DNA of 64,000 nucleotides from Malaya genurostris (GCF_030247185.1 NC_080572.1:153186365-153250364); one strand, 5' to 3'. Numbered from the stretch's first letter, positions 45,422 to 57,359 are shown. The notes: generated by a model not told the origin, from the letters alone. A program made the numbers and translations.

Positions 45422-47244
45422 CATACGCTCGCTTATTATTTACGACACTCCACAGAACACACTATCTTAGCGGGAGACTTCAACTGCGTCCTACGCTCAT
45501 GTGATGCCACTAGAAATAACCTTAGCCCAGCACTACAAACTACAGTAAGGTAGCTTAAACTGCACGACTTGTGGAAGAAATTGAACTCAAGATTGTCGGG
45601 ATATACATACTTAACGCATAACTGTAGGTCAAGACTGGATCGTATATATGTCTCTCCGGTTCTATGCGATCAGCTAAGATCAGCCAACACGCATGTGTGC
45701 TCTTTCACCGACTATAAAGCTCTAATAGCACGTATCTGTCTCCTTTCCCGTGACCGTTGGTGAAGGGCGGGGCTTTTGGAGTCTTCGTCCGCATCTCCTA
45801 ACGCTGCAAAACAGCGAACAGTTCTGGACTCGCCACCATCGGAACTATGAATCCTGGATGATGTGGTGGATTATTTATGCTAAATCGACAATTGGCTCTA
45901 CAACGCGAACACACAAAAATGTTCGTTCGAATAAATGATACATATATATCGGGAGAACCTCTCTCAACGTATCAGCTGGGCGAAAGAAAGAGAAAGAGAA
46001 CGTTGATCACAAGGCTTAAAAATGAACAAAACGAAATTATCTAAAGAATAGAAGAAACCGAAAATTATTTGTTTTATTATTTTTCGGACCTTTACACTGA
46101 AAGATCTATTGATGACGAGTTACACCGCAGCTTCCACTGTGCTCGCATGATCCCCGAGGGAGATGAAATAAACGAAGCAGCGATGAGCGAAATTACCATA
46201 ACGGAAATTTTTACCGTGATCAAATGTAGCGTATCCCGCAAATCGCCAGGACCAGATAGTATCCCCAAAGAATTCTATTTGCGGACTTTGATGTGATACA
46301 CCGAGAACTGAACCTTGTTCTGAATGGCACATAATATTCCCCCCACCTTTGTCGCTGGTATTATAGTTTAAGATAACAAGAAGTGTACAGATGATACAGT
46401 CCGATCATATAGACTTCTCTCTGTGTTCAACTTCGATTACAAACTACTCTCTCGTATATAAAAAGTTAGATTGTAAACAATCATTAGCACGCATCTTACA
46501 ATTAATGATGCCCAAAAAGTGTGCTAACCTCGGCCGTAAAATCTTTCAAGCCACACTGGCACTCAAGGATCGTGTGTCGCAGCTGATATAAATTGATCTC
46601 TATCGATCTTGACCATGCCTTCGATCGGGTGCGACAATCGTTTTTATACGACAATATGCGTGCATTGGGCATCAATACCAGATTAGTGAATCTTCTCTCT
46701 TGTATAGCCAATCGATCATCTTCTCGTGTGCTAATAAACGGTCATCTCACTTCAACTTTTCTCATACAACGATCTGTTAGACATGGCTGCCCTCTTAGTA
46801 TGCATCTGGTTGTCATATATCTCTTTCCTTTGATTCAACAACTCGAAACCATAGAACACAAGGAAATGATCTCGTCGTTGCATATGTCGATGACATCAGC
46901 GTGATAGCAACATCAATACAGCAAATTGAACAATCAAGAGAAACATTTGATAGTTTTGAACACGTGTCTGGAGCGAAATTGAACTGACCAAAAACAACAT
47001 CAATTAACGTTGGTCTTGTAGATAGAAACCCTATCAATGTACCTTGGCTGCACACAGAGGAGAAAATCAAGATACTAGGAGTGATATTTGCTAACTCGGT
47101 TGATGGCGACACTTAATGGGAATGCGATAACAGGAAAATTTATTCAAAATGTATGGTTGCAAAAATTACGCTCATTGACGCTACTACAAAAAGTAACAAT
47201 ACTAAACACTTTCATACTTTCAAAATATGGTATATGGCATCCAT

Positions 47245-47444
47245 GTCTTGGTGTTACATTCCTGTTGTGGAATTTGAACTTCTGTTTCAACAGACTTCGC
47301 AGCCGATTCAGAGTGTACAGAACCATTGCATGGCTGGTGCTACGATTCTACTGACACTACGAATCCTTCCAGGTCGGGGCTCGAACATACGACAGCTAGT
47401 TTGTAAGACCTGTGCCTTATGCATTGAACCGTCAACCCGGGACA
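47245..47444 (-). mobile_element. tRNA-related SINE, copy 2
   Basis: ATCCAT flanks (47239-47244, 47445-47450) interrupt the L1 coding order between WYMASI and LPPYSKHTAKI. The minus strand has GGTTCAATGCATAAGG (A-box-like) and ATGTTCGAGCCCCG (B-box-like), then the same body as copy 1. Confidence 0.75.
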
Positions 47445-48149
47445 ATCCATACTTCCTCCATATAGCAAGCACACGGCTAAAATAACATCAGTTATGGGTA
47501 AATTTTTATGTGAAAGAACATATAGTGAAGGTGGTCTGAGGCTTCAACTCCCATCATTGAAATGCAAGGCATTACTTATAAATTGACACATTCGAGAGCT
47601 AGCCAGTATGCCGTTCTACGCTGCATCTCTGCAACAAGATGAAACCATTCGAGCAGATTTGCCCTGTTTTGCACTATTAAACATAGATTGCCGTCGACTA
47701 CCAGCAGCAGTAAGAGAGAATTTAACCACCGACCTTATTTTAAAGCACTACACCGCAGAAAATGAGTAACCGAGGGTTATGCGAAAATATCCGACGGTGA
47801 ACTGGTCAATAATATGGAAAAAGATTATGGATAGAGCACATCAGCGCAGCGAAGCTCACTGTACCTATTCATTCACGAGAAATTTGAACATCGTCAACTG
47901 TTATACACCATGCAACGATGCACCATGGATGGAGGAAATTGTTTACACTGCAATACAGCATTCGAAACCATAGAACACAAGTTTGCCGGTTGTCAGCGAG
48001 TAACAGCAGCTTGGACAATACTACGACAAAAAATGTCAATTTACCATCTATGAGAATTTATCATCTATGAGAAATCCAATTGATCTGATTCTAGTAGATC
48101 AATGTAACATTTGTAGTAAACTGACTTTGATTCAGGCCATCATTTTAAC

Positions 48150-48256
48150 CCAAAGAAAAATTTTCTGACCCTATGTACGGGGTTGGGAATCGAACTCAGG
48201 TGAGCTGCATGAAAGGCGTGGACTTACCCATCAAGCTATACCCGTCTCCGGTTCAA
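48150..48256 (-). mobile_element. tRNA-derived SINE, second type
   Basis: The minus strand reads GACGGGTATAGCTTGATGGG (A-box-like) and CTGAGTTCGATTCCC (B box), followed by CCCCGTACATAGGGTCAG. It lies inside the L1-clade C-terminal region. It is unlike the SINEs at 45219 and 47245. Confidence 0.65.
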
Positions 48257-48551
48257 TTAGTTATATATTCTACCACCTTAAAACTAATTGGCTAGGATAC
48301 AGATCTTATATCGAAAGCAATGCAAACCCTGAAATTGTTTTGGAAAATATCGATACAGCCATACATAATTCAAATCATTACATTATTGAAATTAGGAGTC
48401 TCAGTAAGTTTAAACTAAATTCAATTCTCCTTCATCTACATCAATATAAACCTACTTGTGATCCTACAATGGAATAGTTGCACATCGTATTTCACAAAGA
48501 TTAATATTCATGAACATGTAAAGTTGTGTCATTTAAAAATTTAATCAAAAG

Positions 48552-48628
48552 GTCGATAGCAGCAGGGCGACTTGAACCGAGAAACATTCGATCACAAAGC
48601 ACGCTAGGTAATCGACTGAACCACATAA
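48552..48628 (-). mobile_element. tRNA-like sequence, possible third SINE type
   Basis: The minus strand reads GTGGTTCAGTCGATTACC (A-box-like) and TCTCGGTTCAAGTCGCCC (B-box-like) at tRNA-like spacing. No acceptor-stem fold or clear tail was established. It is more likely a SINE head or degraded tRNA relic than a working tRNA. Confidence 0.45.
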
Positions 48629-48719
48629 AACCGTAAAAATCATATTTTTTCTGTGCTCATTTGTTCTGTGTAATTTTATTGTATGAAAGAATTTTTCTAT
48701 AGTCAATAAATCGAATTTT

Positions 48720-48972
48720 ATTATTTATTATTGAGAACCTTTAGAAGAAAATGAAACATAGATTCACCGAGCAAATCAATCCATATTCTAAATCATTGTC
48801 AGGTTCTATACTGGTCATCAGAAATCATTTTCAGAACTTAAAGAAGGAACTAGAATACTCCCTGAAAACGGTGGATAAGATCGAATTTGACAACTTTTCC
48901 AATTTTGTGAGTCCTATTGACATCTCATAGTAATATGAGCATAACATAAGATTACATTACCGAGACAAATTA
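48720..48972 (+). pseudogene. Jockey-like LINE scrap (resumes at 50259)
   Basis: Broken frames give a pre-RT linker (LKKELEYSLKTVDKIEF). Beyond the ITmD37E insertion, EVRAIISKLKNMEAPK at 50259-50310 matches the start of a jockey-type RT (usually KNKKAPG). The mariner-type element inserted into it at TA. Confidence 0.5.
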
Positions 48973-50256
48973 AGGACTGTATCGATAAGTAGTTAGCAAC
49001 ATTCAAATAGTTATTACTCTGAAATGGCTTAATTTTTTGCATCGTGTTTTGCGGTGACATGTTTGTTTACATGTCAATAACAGTTGCGCAATCGATTGGT
49101 TTCGGTACGGTTTATTGTTTTAATGATGAGTCGAATGGATCCGGAAACTCGAAAGAAAATTCTGCACACTTGGTGCTCAGAAAGTGGTGTCACGTACAAC
49201 GAAATTGCAAAACGGGTGAAAGTGCACCACACCAGTGTCAAAAATATCATCGAGAAGTTCGGTAAGACCCTTCCCATCAAGTATTTGCCCCGATCCGGTA
49301 AGAAAACGGGTCCCAGCCAGCCCGGCCAGCACTTAAAAGTGGTTGAGTACATCAGGAAAAACCCATCGGCGTCGACGCGGGATTTGGCCAAGCAGTTCAA
49401 CACCAGCATCGGGATGATTCAACCGATCAAAGTTCGGAACTCACTGAAAACGTACAAGAAACAGAAGGTGCCGAGAAAATCCCTGGTACAGCAAGTTCAG
49501 GCCAAAACAAGAGCGCGAAAACTGTATAACCGGATTCTACAGAATAAAGACGGATGCATACTGATTGACGACGAAACCTACGCCAAGGAAGACTCTCGAG
49601 CGCTGCCCGGACCGCAATATTATACGAAATCGGTGTACCAGTACCTGGACGACGCTGACACCACGATGGCGATGGAAAAATTTGGGCAGAAGGTGTTGTA
49701 CCTGTGGTTTGCGGTCGTCGATTTTCTCCACGAAGGGCACAATTAACGCCAAGGTGTACGAGGAAGAATGTTTAAAGAAGAGAATGCTGCCACTGTACAG
49801 AAAGCATAAGGCTCCTCCTCTCTTCTGGTTGGATTCGGCTTCAGCCCACTACGCCAACTCCGTTCTACAGTGGTTGTCAAAAAATAATGTACAATTCGTG
49901 AAAAAGGACATCAACCCAACGAACTGCCCGTATCTTCGGCCAATTGAAAGGTATTGTGCAATTGTCAAGCGGCACTTTCGGAAGGAAGGTACAGTGTCTC
50001 AAAACATGCAGGAGTTAAAAAAAACTGGACAACTGCCACCAGGAAAGTCACAAAAGTAACTGCGCAGAATTTAATGAAGAATGTCAAGTCCAAAGTGCGA
50101 GCGTTTCACAGAAACTAGGATTTTCTTCAATATAATCAGTGAAATGCATGAAAATGTAATTTTTCTGCAATATATCGAAAACTGATGTCAAAATATGTTT
50201 TTTTGCGCTTTTTTCTTCAATAATCAATGTTGCTAACTACTTTTCGATACACTCCT
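48973..50256 (+). mobile_element. ITmD37E (DD37E) transposon, 1284 bp
   Basis: It is TA-flanked with inverted ends AGGACTGTATCGATAAGTAG and CTACTTTTCGATACACTCCT. The transposase begins MMSRMDPETRKKILH (49123): helix-turn-helix modules, then the DD37E core IDDETY, FWLDSASAHY and CPYLRPIE, with 37 residues between the second Asp and the Glu. A deletion or frameshift near 49700, before SSIFSTKGTINAK, and a further break after ~50060 inactivate it. The family is known from mosquitoes. Confidence 0.9.
49123..50100 (+). pseudogene. DD37E transposase, frameshifted
   Basis: Frame 1 covers the DNA-binding half and first Asp up to KFGQKVL. Frame 2 continues from about 49700 with CGLRSSIF to the second Asp and the Glu, ending near 50059. 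About seven residues (the usual VWQAIC region) are missing at the break. All three catalytic residues are still present. Confidence 0.85.
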
Positions 50257-50299
50257 TATTATGAAGTGAGGGCAATCATTAGCAAACTTAAAAATATGG

Positions 50300-50744
50300 A
50301 GGCTCCTAAGAATTTTATTTTTTTTTTTATTTTTTCGATGTTATCTTGAGACTTTGGCATTAATTTGCAAGTGTGTTGAATACTTATTCTTTTATTAAGA
50401 TCTTTTCGTTGTATCTTTCATCATCTGTGTGTGTTAATGGCGAACATGACAACTTTCAGTGCAGAATCAAATTGCAAAAATTGTGTGAAATAATTTCCTA
50501 TTCGTGAAAAATTGTGTGCTGAATTAGAGCTTGAATTATGTTGAATACAGATAAGTAGTGTGTTCTGTGCATGCTTCTATTTGTATTGATAAAAGTGTCG
50601 AAATTACCGTGCGACGTTCGCCCAAAGAAAGCGGCGTCGTTCCGTAATTTATTGAATGATTATTGTATTGTTTTTGCACCGTTTTTTGTTCTGTGATTTG
50701 TTCTCCTCATGTGTGTGTCGGGCCGCTTTGTTTGTTCATAAAGC
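50300..50744. other. Probable LINE leader
   Basis: A T-rich stretch is followed by sequence with no open frame leading into the PHD-finger LINE at 50745. It may be that element's 5' UTR. Confidence 0.4.
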
Positions 50745-52058
50745 ATGGGGGAATGCAAGAAGTGTGGGGAGAACATAGCCATATCGGATGTTGGAATTAA
50801 ATGTTTGGTTTGTGAGAATGTATTTCACCAGCGCTGTTCTGGCCTTACCCGAGCTATTGCTAATTGGATAGCGGATTTACCCGCGCTATTGTTTATATGT
50901 GCAGAATACTTAGAAGGTAACGTTGTATCTAGTATTGTCGATAACGATGTTCATTCGTTCATTAGCGATATGAAGAAGGAGATGGAGACACTAACATCCA
51001 TTTCTGAATCGTTCGCTGGTTTGCGGGAGAGCTTCGAAAAACAGATTAATGTCGCAATAGAGAGTGGAATCGAGAGACTGATCAGGTCTTCCAATGAAGC
51101 TTTTGAGAGAAAGATGGCATGCTTGGAAAACAGTGTTTCCAAAAAGTTGGAAGATTTGAAAAGTTCTGATGCTTTCGATCAGTTCAGTATTCCGGGTTAC
51201 ACTATTGCTTTTTGCTTGTCACATTCCAGACACACGAGTGGAGTGGCCTTTTACACCAGAGAATCGATTAAGTTCAGCATTCTATCAAACGAAGTAGTTG
51301 GAAATAATTGGTTCTTGGATATATCAGTTGAGAGAGGCATGCAGATGGGAGACTATGGAGTTGTATATCATTCCCCTAGTTCAAGCGATCGCCAGTTTCT
51401 GGAAATTCTAGAAAACTGGTGGGAAAATTTTGTAGATTTTAGTAAACTTAATATTATTGCGGGAGATTTCAACGTTGATTCGCTCAGTGATCAGAGTTCG
51501 AATCACTTAAAACAGTTAGCAAAATTTTTCAGTTTCAAACAAACTGTGAATGAATTTACAAGAATTTCGAGACATAGCAGAACTTTGATAGATCACGTAT
51601 ATTTCAATTTTGACGGAGTTTATTCGTGTGTGGAGACCGATTGCAAGATTTCAGATCATGAGACAATTGCAATTTCCATAGCGAGTACCCCTAGAGATGG
51701 AAAAAACACAGTGAAAATAAAATGTTGGAAAAAATATTCAAAGCAAGCCATGTCTCGACTTGTGTCAAGAAGCTTGTATTGTACGCAGTTGACTGGAAAT
51801 TTGGATCGCAGGGCATCTATTGTTAAGGACGTATTAAAAAAGTGTACTAATAAATTAGTCACTGAAAAGTACGTTAGTTTGAATAGCTCAAATAGCTGGT
51901 ACTCAATGGACCTCTTACGATTAAAACGATATAGGGATAAACAGTACAAGAGGTTCTGTAGAACTAAGAATAAATGTCACTGGCGTGCTTATACCAATGC
52001 ACGAAACATTTATTCACGGGCCCTGAAGAAGACTAGATGTGAATATGTTCAGAGGTAG
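50745..52058 (+). pseudogene. CR1/jockey-like LINE: PHD finger fused to endonuclease
   Basis: It is one open frame of 437 codons. Residues 1-60 form a PHD-like finger (CKKCGENIAISDVGIKC, CENVFHQRC, LFICAEY, the last Cys pair incomplete). Residues ~60-145 form a coiled-coil-like region (MKKEMETLTSISESF). From about residue 145 an endonuclease starts mid-domain (FSIPGYTIAF, GVAFYTRESI, IIAGDFNVDSL, TLIDHVYF, ISDHETIAIS). The usual ORF1 end and the endonuclease N-terminus with its catalytic Glu are missing, so an in-frame deletion near 51170 fused ORF1 to ORF2. It ends RCEYVQR* where the RT linker should continue. Confidence 0.75.
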
Positions 52059-53285
52059 ATCGATCAAAATCAGAAAAACAGCAAGGAAAATTCTTAGACA
52101 ATTACTAAAACCTACACATTGCTCAACAAAAACTTAAACATTTAATGGCAGAGAAGAGCACTCAGAACAAGTGATACAAGAATAATTAAACACTTATTTC
52201 ATAAATAGTGTACAGCAGATCAATCAAAGTATTGATTTGATTGGTGAACCTGTTGAAATAACACAGCCGATTAGTAATTATTGTAAATTCCTTGAATTTC
52301 ACCCAACCACTTTTGAACAATTGAAAGATATTTGTTTTAATTTAGGAAAATCGGCTGGTATCGACAATGTTAACTCATGTTATCGGTCATGATCTGCTGA
52401 ACTTGGTAAATGAATCGTTATATACGGGGATTGTGCCAAAAGTTTGGAAAGAATCGCTGGTGGTTCCTATCCCCAAGGTTACTGGAACGGATAAAGCCGA
52501 GGAGTACCGTCCCATTAACATGTTGCACATGTTGGAAAAAATTTTGGAACTTGTTGTTAAAGATCAGCTGATTAACTATTTAAACTCCAACAGTTTGCTA
52601 ATACCGGAACAATCGGGATATCGGAAAAGTCACTCTTGCGAAACCGCTTTAAATCTGGTTTTAGCAAAATGGAAGGAGAAAATCGAGATTGAAGAAACTA
52701 TTTTTGCAGTGTTCTTGGATCTCAAGCGCGCTTTCGAAACAATTTCTACACCTATACTGTTACAAACAAAACAACGGTTTGGTATCGAAGGAGTAGCATA
52801 TAATTGGTTTGGAAGCTATTTATTTGATAGAACTCAGAGAACTGTTTTTAACGATGTTGTGTCTAGTTTCCAGGGTAATTCACTTGGTGTGCCACAGGGT
52901 AGTGTTTTTGGTCAGATTTTATTCATTATGTACATGACATGAAGCGAGTTTTACGGTTTTGTGAAATAAATTTGTTTGCTGACGATACTGTTCTGTTCAT
53001 TACAGCTAAAGATCTGGATGAAGCGGTTGCACATTTGAACGAAGACTTACATTCTCTGGCTCAGTGGTTGAAATTCAAGCAACTAAAACTGAATGTCATA
53101 AAAACTAAATATATGGTTATTTCTTCTTTAAGCACAGGACGTGAAGCCAACATTGAAATTGATGGAGAGATTATTGATCGCGTTAGAGAGTTGAAGTATC
53201 TTGAAGTCATAATTGATGAAAAGCTAACATTCAAATCTCACGTTAACAACATCATTAAGACAGTTGCCAAAAAAGTACGGGTGTG
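52059..53285 (+). pseudogene. CR1/jockey-like LINE reverse transcriptase
   Basis: It continues the element above: LVVPIPKVTG, EEYRPINMLHMLEKILE, QSGYRKSHSCETALN, AVFLDLKRAFET, LGVPQGSVFGQILF and, after a stop/frame change near 52942, NLFADDTVLFI. Catalytic Asp residues are intact, but frames are broken. The thumb stops at KTVAKKV (~53275), and the C-terminus resumes at ~55150. Confidence 0.85.
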
Positions 53286-53289
53286 TAAT

Positions 53290-54130
53290 GTCAGAGACAT
53301 AACTGGATGTCGTGAATGCGAATAAAACTGATACTCTATCTTTGTACTTTCGAATATCAATAAGTTGATCGACAACTAGAATTTGAAACGATACTCCAAA
53401 ACTAAAGTACAGATTAGATACATTAAACATTCTGACACACAATTAAATATTACGAAATATCAAATATAGTTCTTTATGATAAAATAATGGTGATTCTGAA
53501 AGGAACCTTTCATTAATGGCTTCTAAGTCGGTGCTATGCATTTTATATAGCAAATCAGCAGAAAGTTCTACTACAAACTACAAGTGGTTGAATAATGGGG
53601 CGTATATAGTATAGTGAAAAAAATTTCGCATAATTCCTTGGGTATACAATTATTGTTCTAAATAGAACTATACAGAATTTTGATGTCAATCATTTCGTTT
53701 CGGATTTAAATATTTCAGTAAAAAAGAGTTGCAACCTGATGGCCAGCAAGCGAATGAGAGATGCGACCTGAGCGTTTGAGGTTTTAACCACGCAGAAGGT
53801 GCGCTCTCCATCGCTGCTGGTTGAAGGTTTAACTCTCACGACGTCTGCTTCATCCGAACGCACGAAAAGAAATGATCGATTTTCGCATAAATATATTTTT
53901 TTTTGCATAAATATCTGTTTATTAATCCTATTTTTTGTGTATTACATCAACATTTTACAGTACAAGTGTTTTGACCATTTGGCCTTTCATTTTTGTTGTT
54001 CATACGATTCGTTATTAATAATAGGTGTTTTAGTTACTCTTGTTTTACATACTAATGTTTAATCATAATATTTATTTTAATTATTAATAAAATATCTACC
54101 TACTATAGTTATACTATCCCTAACCTAATA
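53290..54130. other. Unassigned insert sequence
   Basis: AT-rich sequence inside the LINE. Apart from a GC-richer block near 53735-53870 without a recognisable domain, I see nothing. Confidence 0.45.
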
Positions 54131-54134
54131 CGTA

Positions 54135-54810
54135 CAAATTTTGAATTATTTGTATTTCAGAGATTGAGCACCTCTCTTCAAATTTCGTGCAGTATTGTTC
54201 GAATTTTTGTTCTAGTATATCCAGGGAGGCCATCTCATGTACTTCATTAGTCCTTGTCCAAGGGGTAGATTTAGAATCATCTTTAAGATCTTACTTTGAA
54301 TGCGCTGAAGCCTAAGTTTGTGTGTTCGTGCACAGCCCCGCCAAACAGGGACTGCGTATTCAATTGCGGGGTAGATGATTTGTTTATATACAGCCATCTG
54401 GTTCTTCAGGCACAGTTTAGATGTTCTACAAATCAGCGGATACAGAGACCTAATGAGTATGCTGCATTTTGAAACGATTTTGTCAACATGTGACCTGAGT
54501 ATCAGATGTCTGTCGAAGGTGTGTCCTAGATAGATAACTTCGTCGGATCATTGGATGACCTCATCACCGAATCGTATTCGGCATTCGTCTGATGGAACAA
54601 GTTTTGGAGATCCTGAATGTGGAAACAAGATGACCTGAGTTTTTGCTGCATTGATCATAATTTTCCAGCTTGTAAAATATTCCGTTAAAGCGTCCAGACC
54701 TGTCAGTAGTTTATTCTTCAGAGCATTAATGACACGACCTTTGTAAAGAATGGCAGTATCATCAGCAAATTGTGACAGAACATTACCACCCGAGATCGAT
54801 TTTCGACCAC
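54135..54810 (-). pseudogene. Jockey/Juan-type LINE, 3' part
   Basis: Minus strand: GNVLSQFADDTAILYKGRV (RT active site), INAAKTQVILFPHSG, RIRFGDEVIQ, VIYLGHTFDRH, YKQIIYPAIEYAVPVWRG and RLQRIQSKILKMILNLP. A stop replaces Trp after VIQ. It is 5' truncated within the RT and inserted in the plus-strand LINE between its RT and C-terminus. Confidence 0.8.
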
Positions 54811-55127
54811 GGTTTCTCTTTTATACGCATTCAGTTGAAGATATGTGCCTGACTACCTCAAAATCGTCATCCTTGCGCGAAAAACCCAAGCGAAAGTAAA
54901 GAGTTTTCCACGTTGTTTTACAAATTTTAGGAAAACTTAATTTTTGAGTTGTTTGTGGTTATCACACACTGTTCAAAATATTATTCTAAATTCCTGATCA
55001 TATTTTTGATGAAATGGTGAAAGAATTATGTTGCTACCATTAATACAAGTCGAGATATTCACGATTAAGTTCTGCCCATTCTTCCATACGGCTAATTTTG
55101 AAAAGGCACCCCATAGTAAAGTAAGTC

Positions 55128-55641
55128 GTGTTCACGACAAAATACAGTGTTTTATGCCGCCTGAAAAATGATTTAACGACCAGTAGTAAAATTCTCCTGT
55201 ATAAATCAATAATCTCTCCTCACATTGACTTTTGCTCATCGATTCTGTGCCTTGCTAACAACACGCAAATATTGAGACTCCAGCGATTGAAAAATAAGGT
55301 CATGCGATTGATTTTGAAATCGAATAGATATACTCCAATGGCTTTTAGTGAAACAGAGAGTATATTATTTAACAATGGTGTTCATTTTCAAAATCTTAAA
55401 TGGAATGCTGCCTCGATATTTGTGTGATAGGATTGAAAGAGGAAGTGACTTGCATAGGTACAATACTAGAAATGCGTCTGATGCGAGAACACCAAGCTTT
55501 TTGTCAGCCAGATCGCAAAACTCGTTATTGTACAAAGGGATTAGTTTTTTTTTCAATTCGATGCCAGGACGAATCAAGCGGGCTGCAACATTGAGGGAGT
55601 TCAAAAAATTGTGTATTTCACACATAAAATCTATTTTGTAA
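55128..55641 (+). pseudogene. CR1/jockey-like LINE C-terminus
   Basis: It resumes with VLCRLKNDLTTSSKILLYKS, ISPHIDFCSSIL, LQRLKNKVMRLIL, then with frame changes ILNGMLPRYLCDRI, DLHRYNTRNASD and LYKGISFFFNSMP. Order and content fit the end of the element beginning at 50745, after removal of the ~1.85 kb insert. Confidence 0.75.
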
Positions 55642-55699
55642 TTAGATCTTTAATGAATTAGTGCAATTTGATTTTTTCGAAAACTGTGTAAAATGACGA

Positions 55700-56080
55700 A
55701 GTTTGTATTTATTTTATTTTTGTTTTTTTTTTTAAGTAAGACGCATTAGGTTGTTTTGTTCTGTATGATGATGATAAATTTTTAATGATTTGTTTAGTTA
55801 AAAAAAAATGAGTTGTCTACAAAAGTATGAGCCTCGCGCGCGGAAAGCAGGTAGAGGCAATCTGGAAATTGAATATGACTGGAACTGGATATGTTCTCTT
55901 TCATTTTTGAGAGCTTTAGTATTCTACGTGTCGAGTTGGAATCTTGACTTTGTAAGATTTGATGAATGATTTATTGATTATATTTCGGAAATAATCGGGA
56001 TCGGAAGTTGTTGATGGAATTGGGCTTGACTCTGCTCATCCGCAGTCTCGTTACTCCATCGTAGCTGATGTTTGTAGCGA
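55700..56080. other. Unassigned sequence
   Basis: AT-rich sequence with an A/T tract near 55720-55810. It contains no supported feature. Confidence 0.45.
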
Positions 56081-56084
56081 TGAA

Positions 56085-56225
56085 CTGGTCCGGCGGGAAG
56101 GGCCAGGTGAATTACTGTCTGATACTGACAAAGATATCGGGTTCGATTCCTGATTTGTTCAAGAATCTTCCCGGGTAGGAAATTTTCTTGAATAACCCTG
56201 GATAGTAAGTAAATCGGAAATATTT
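56085..56225 (+). mobile_element. Feilai-like tRNA-derived SINE
   Basis: A B box (ATCGGGTTCGATTCCTG) follows an A-box-like region. The body AATCTTCCCGGGTAGGAAATT then TTCTTGAATAACCCTGG resembles the Feilai SINE of Aedes as remembered. Its 5' and 3' limits are approximate. Confidence 0.55.
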
Positions 56226-56307
56226 GAATGTTTTCTTGTTCTAAGTTGTACTTTAGAAGGAGAATCTATACCTGCTGGATTAACCAGATCGTTTTATATT
56301 TAGTTAA

Positions 56308-57005
56308 GGCCATCGTCCAAGTACCATGCGCGCGGGTGGTTTTAGGAAATTTTCGATGGAAATTTCGAAAAATTTGACAAAACCAAAAACATACAGACCT
56401 TTGAAATACTTTTATCTATCTACAGGGTGAAAATGACTGGAAAATTCGGAGGATTTTACGAGTCTTATCAAAAATAGCGCTGAAAAAATGAGCTTTTTTT
56501 TGTAATTTTTCACAATTATTTGAAAAAATAATTCGATGGAATGAAATTTTTTTTCAAAAAAAAACCTCATGCTGGCAACAAGGATCACATTCGGACACAT
56601 TTTTGGAAAACCTTTTCACGCTTTTCATGGAAAATCAACGAATTTCATATAACCGATTTCGTGGAAATTTTTGAAATTCGTGGATTTTCTATGAAAAGCG
56701 TGAAAAGGGTTTCCAAAAATGTGTCCCAATGTAATCTGTGTATCCATAATAAAGTTTATTTGAAAAAAAAAGTTTATGTCATCGCTTTATTTTTCCAGAT
56801 AATTGTGAAAATCACAAAAACACTCATTTTTCAGAGCTATTTTTGATAAGACTCGGAAAATCCTCCGAATTTTCCAGCCATTTTCACCCTGTAGATAGAT
56901 AAATGTATTTCAAAGGTCTGTATGTTTTTGTTTTTGCAAATTTTTCGAAATTTTCATCGAAAATTTCCTAAAACCACCCGCGCGCATGGTACTTGGACGA
57001 TGGCC
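56308..57005. mobile_element. 698-bp foldback MITE, TTAA-flanked
   Basis: The two halves are inverted repeats over nearly the whole length: GGCCATCGTCCAAGTACCAT at 56308 and ATGGTACTTGGACGATGGCC ending at 57005. An inner pair (ACACATTTTTGGAAAACC near 56597, mirrored near 56705-56725) continues the arms to a centre around 56660. TTAA lies on both sides (56304-56307, 57006-57009), a piggyBac-like target. No coding capacity is seen. Confidence 0.85.
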
Positions 57006-57092
57006 TTAACTGGTTAAAATATGTGATGCAATATTTATTATCATTAAGATAAATCGTCCAGCTCACACCTTTGTAGGGGTATGAGGCGGGAC

Positions 57093-57116
57093 CATCATCA
57101 TCATCATCATCATCAT
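57093..57116. repeat. (CAT)8 microsatellite
   Basis: A pure CAT trinucleotide run. Confidence 0.95.
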
Positions 57117-57359
57117 ATAATTGGGGTGTAGACATAGAACCTGCACAGGACAATGAGTTGTTTCATCACTTTTACTGAACATCTCGCTCAAACGTAAAAT
57201 TGGGTACTGTCTATTATTGAAAAAAAAAAACATTACGCTAACAACTGTTACTCCAATGTGAACTAGTAATATTTTTTCCGTTTTTTCACTAAAATTCCCA
57301 ATTTTTCCGGGGAAACAAAATTCACAACTTTTTTCCGATTTTCGCGGCCACTTGCCACC

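Larger units (their letters stand above)
44920..48480 (+). pseudogene. L1-clade LINE ORF2 remnant with SINE insertions
   Basis: Frames change repeatedly, but the order is clear: endonuclease (VENEQLEFPGY, IYSPYGTALRAEREHFF, ILAGDFNCVLRS), RT (KSPGPDSIPKEFYLRT, RKIFQATLALKDRV, SIDLDHAFDRVR, SVRHGCPLSMHLV, VAYVDDISVI) and C-terminal CCHC (CLHCNTAFETIEHKFAGC). The YVDD motif survives but the element is dead. SINEs interrupt it at 45219-45421, 47245-47444 and ~48150-48256. Removing them restores the neighbouring coding order. Confidence 0.85.

Noticed and set aside
48552..48628. Functional tRNA gene
   Set aside because: A- and B-box-like motifs are present, but no convincing acceptor stem or anticodon arm was found and SINEs surround it.
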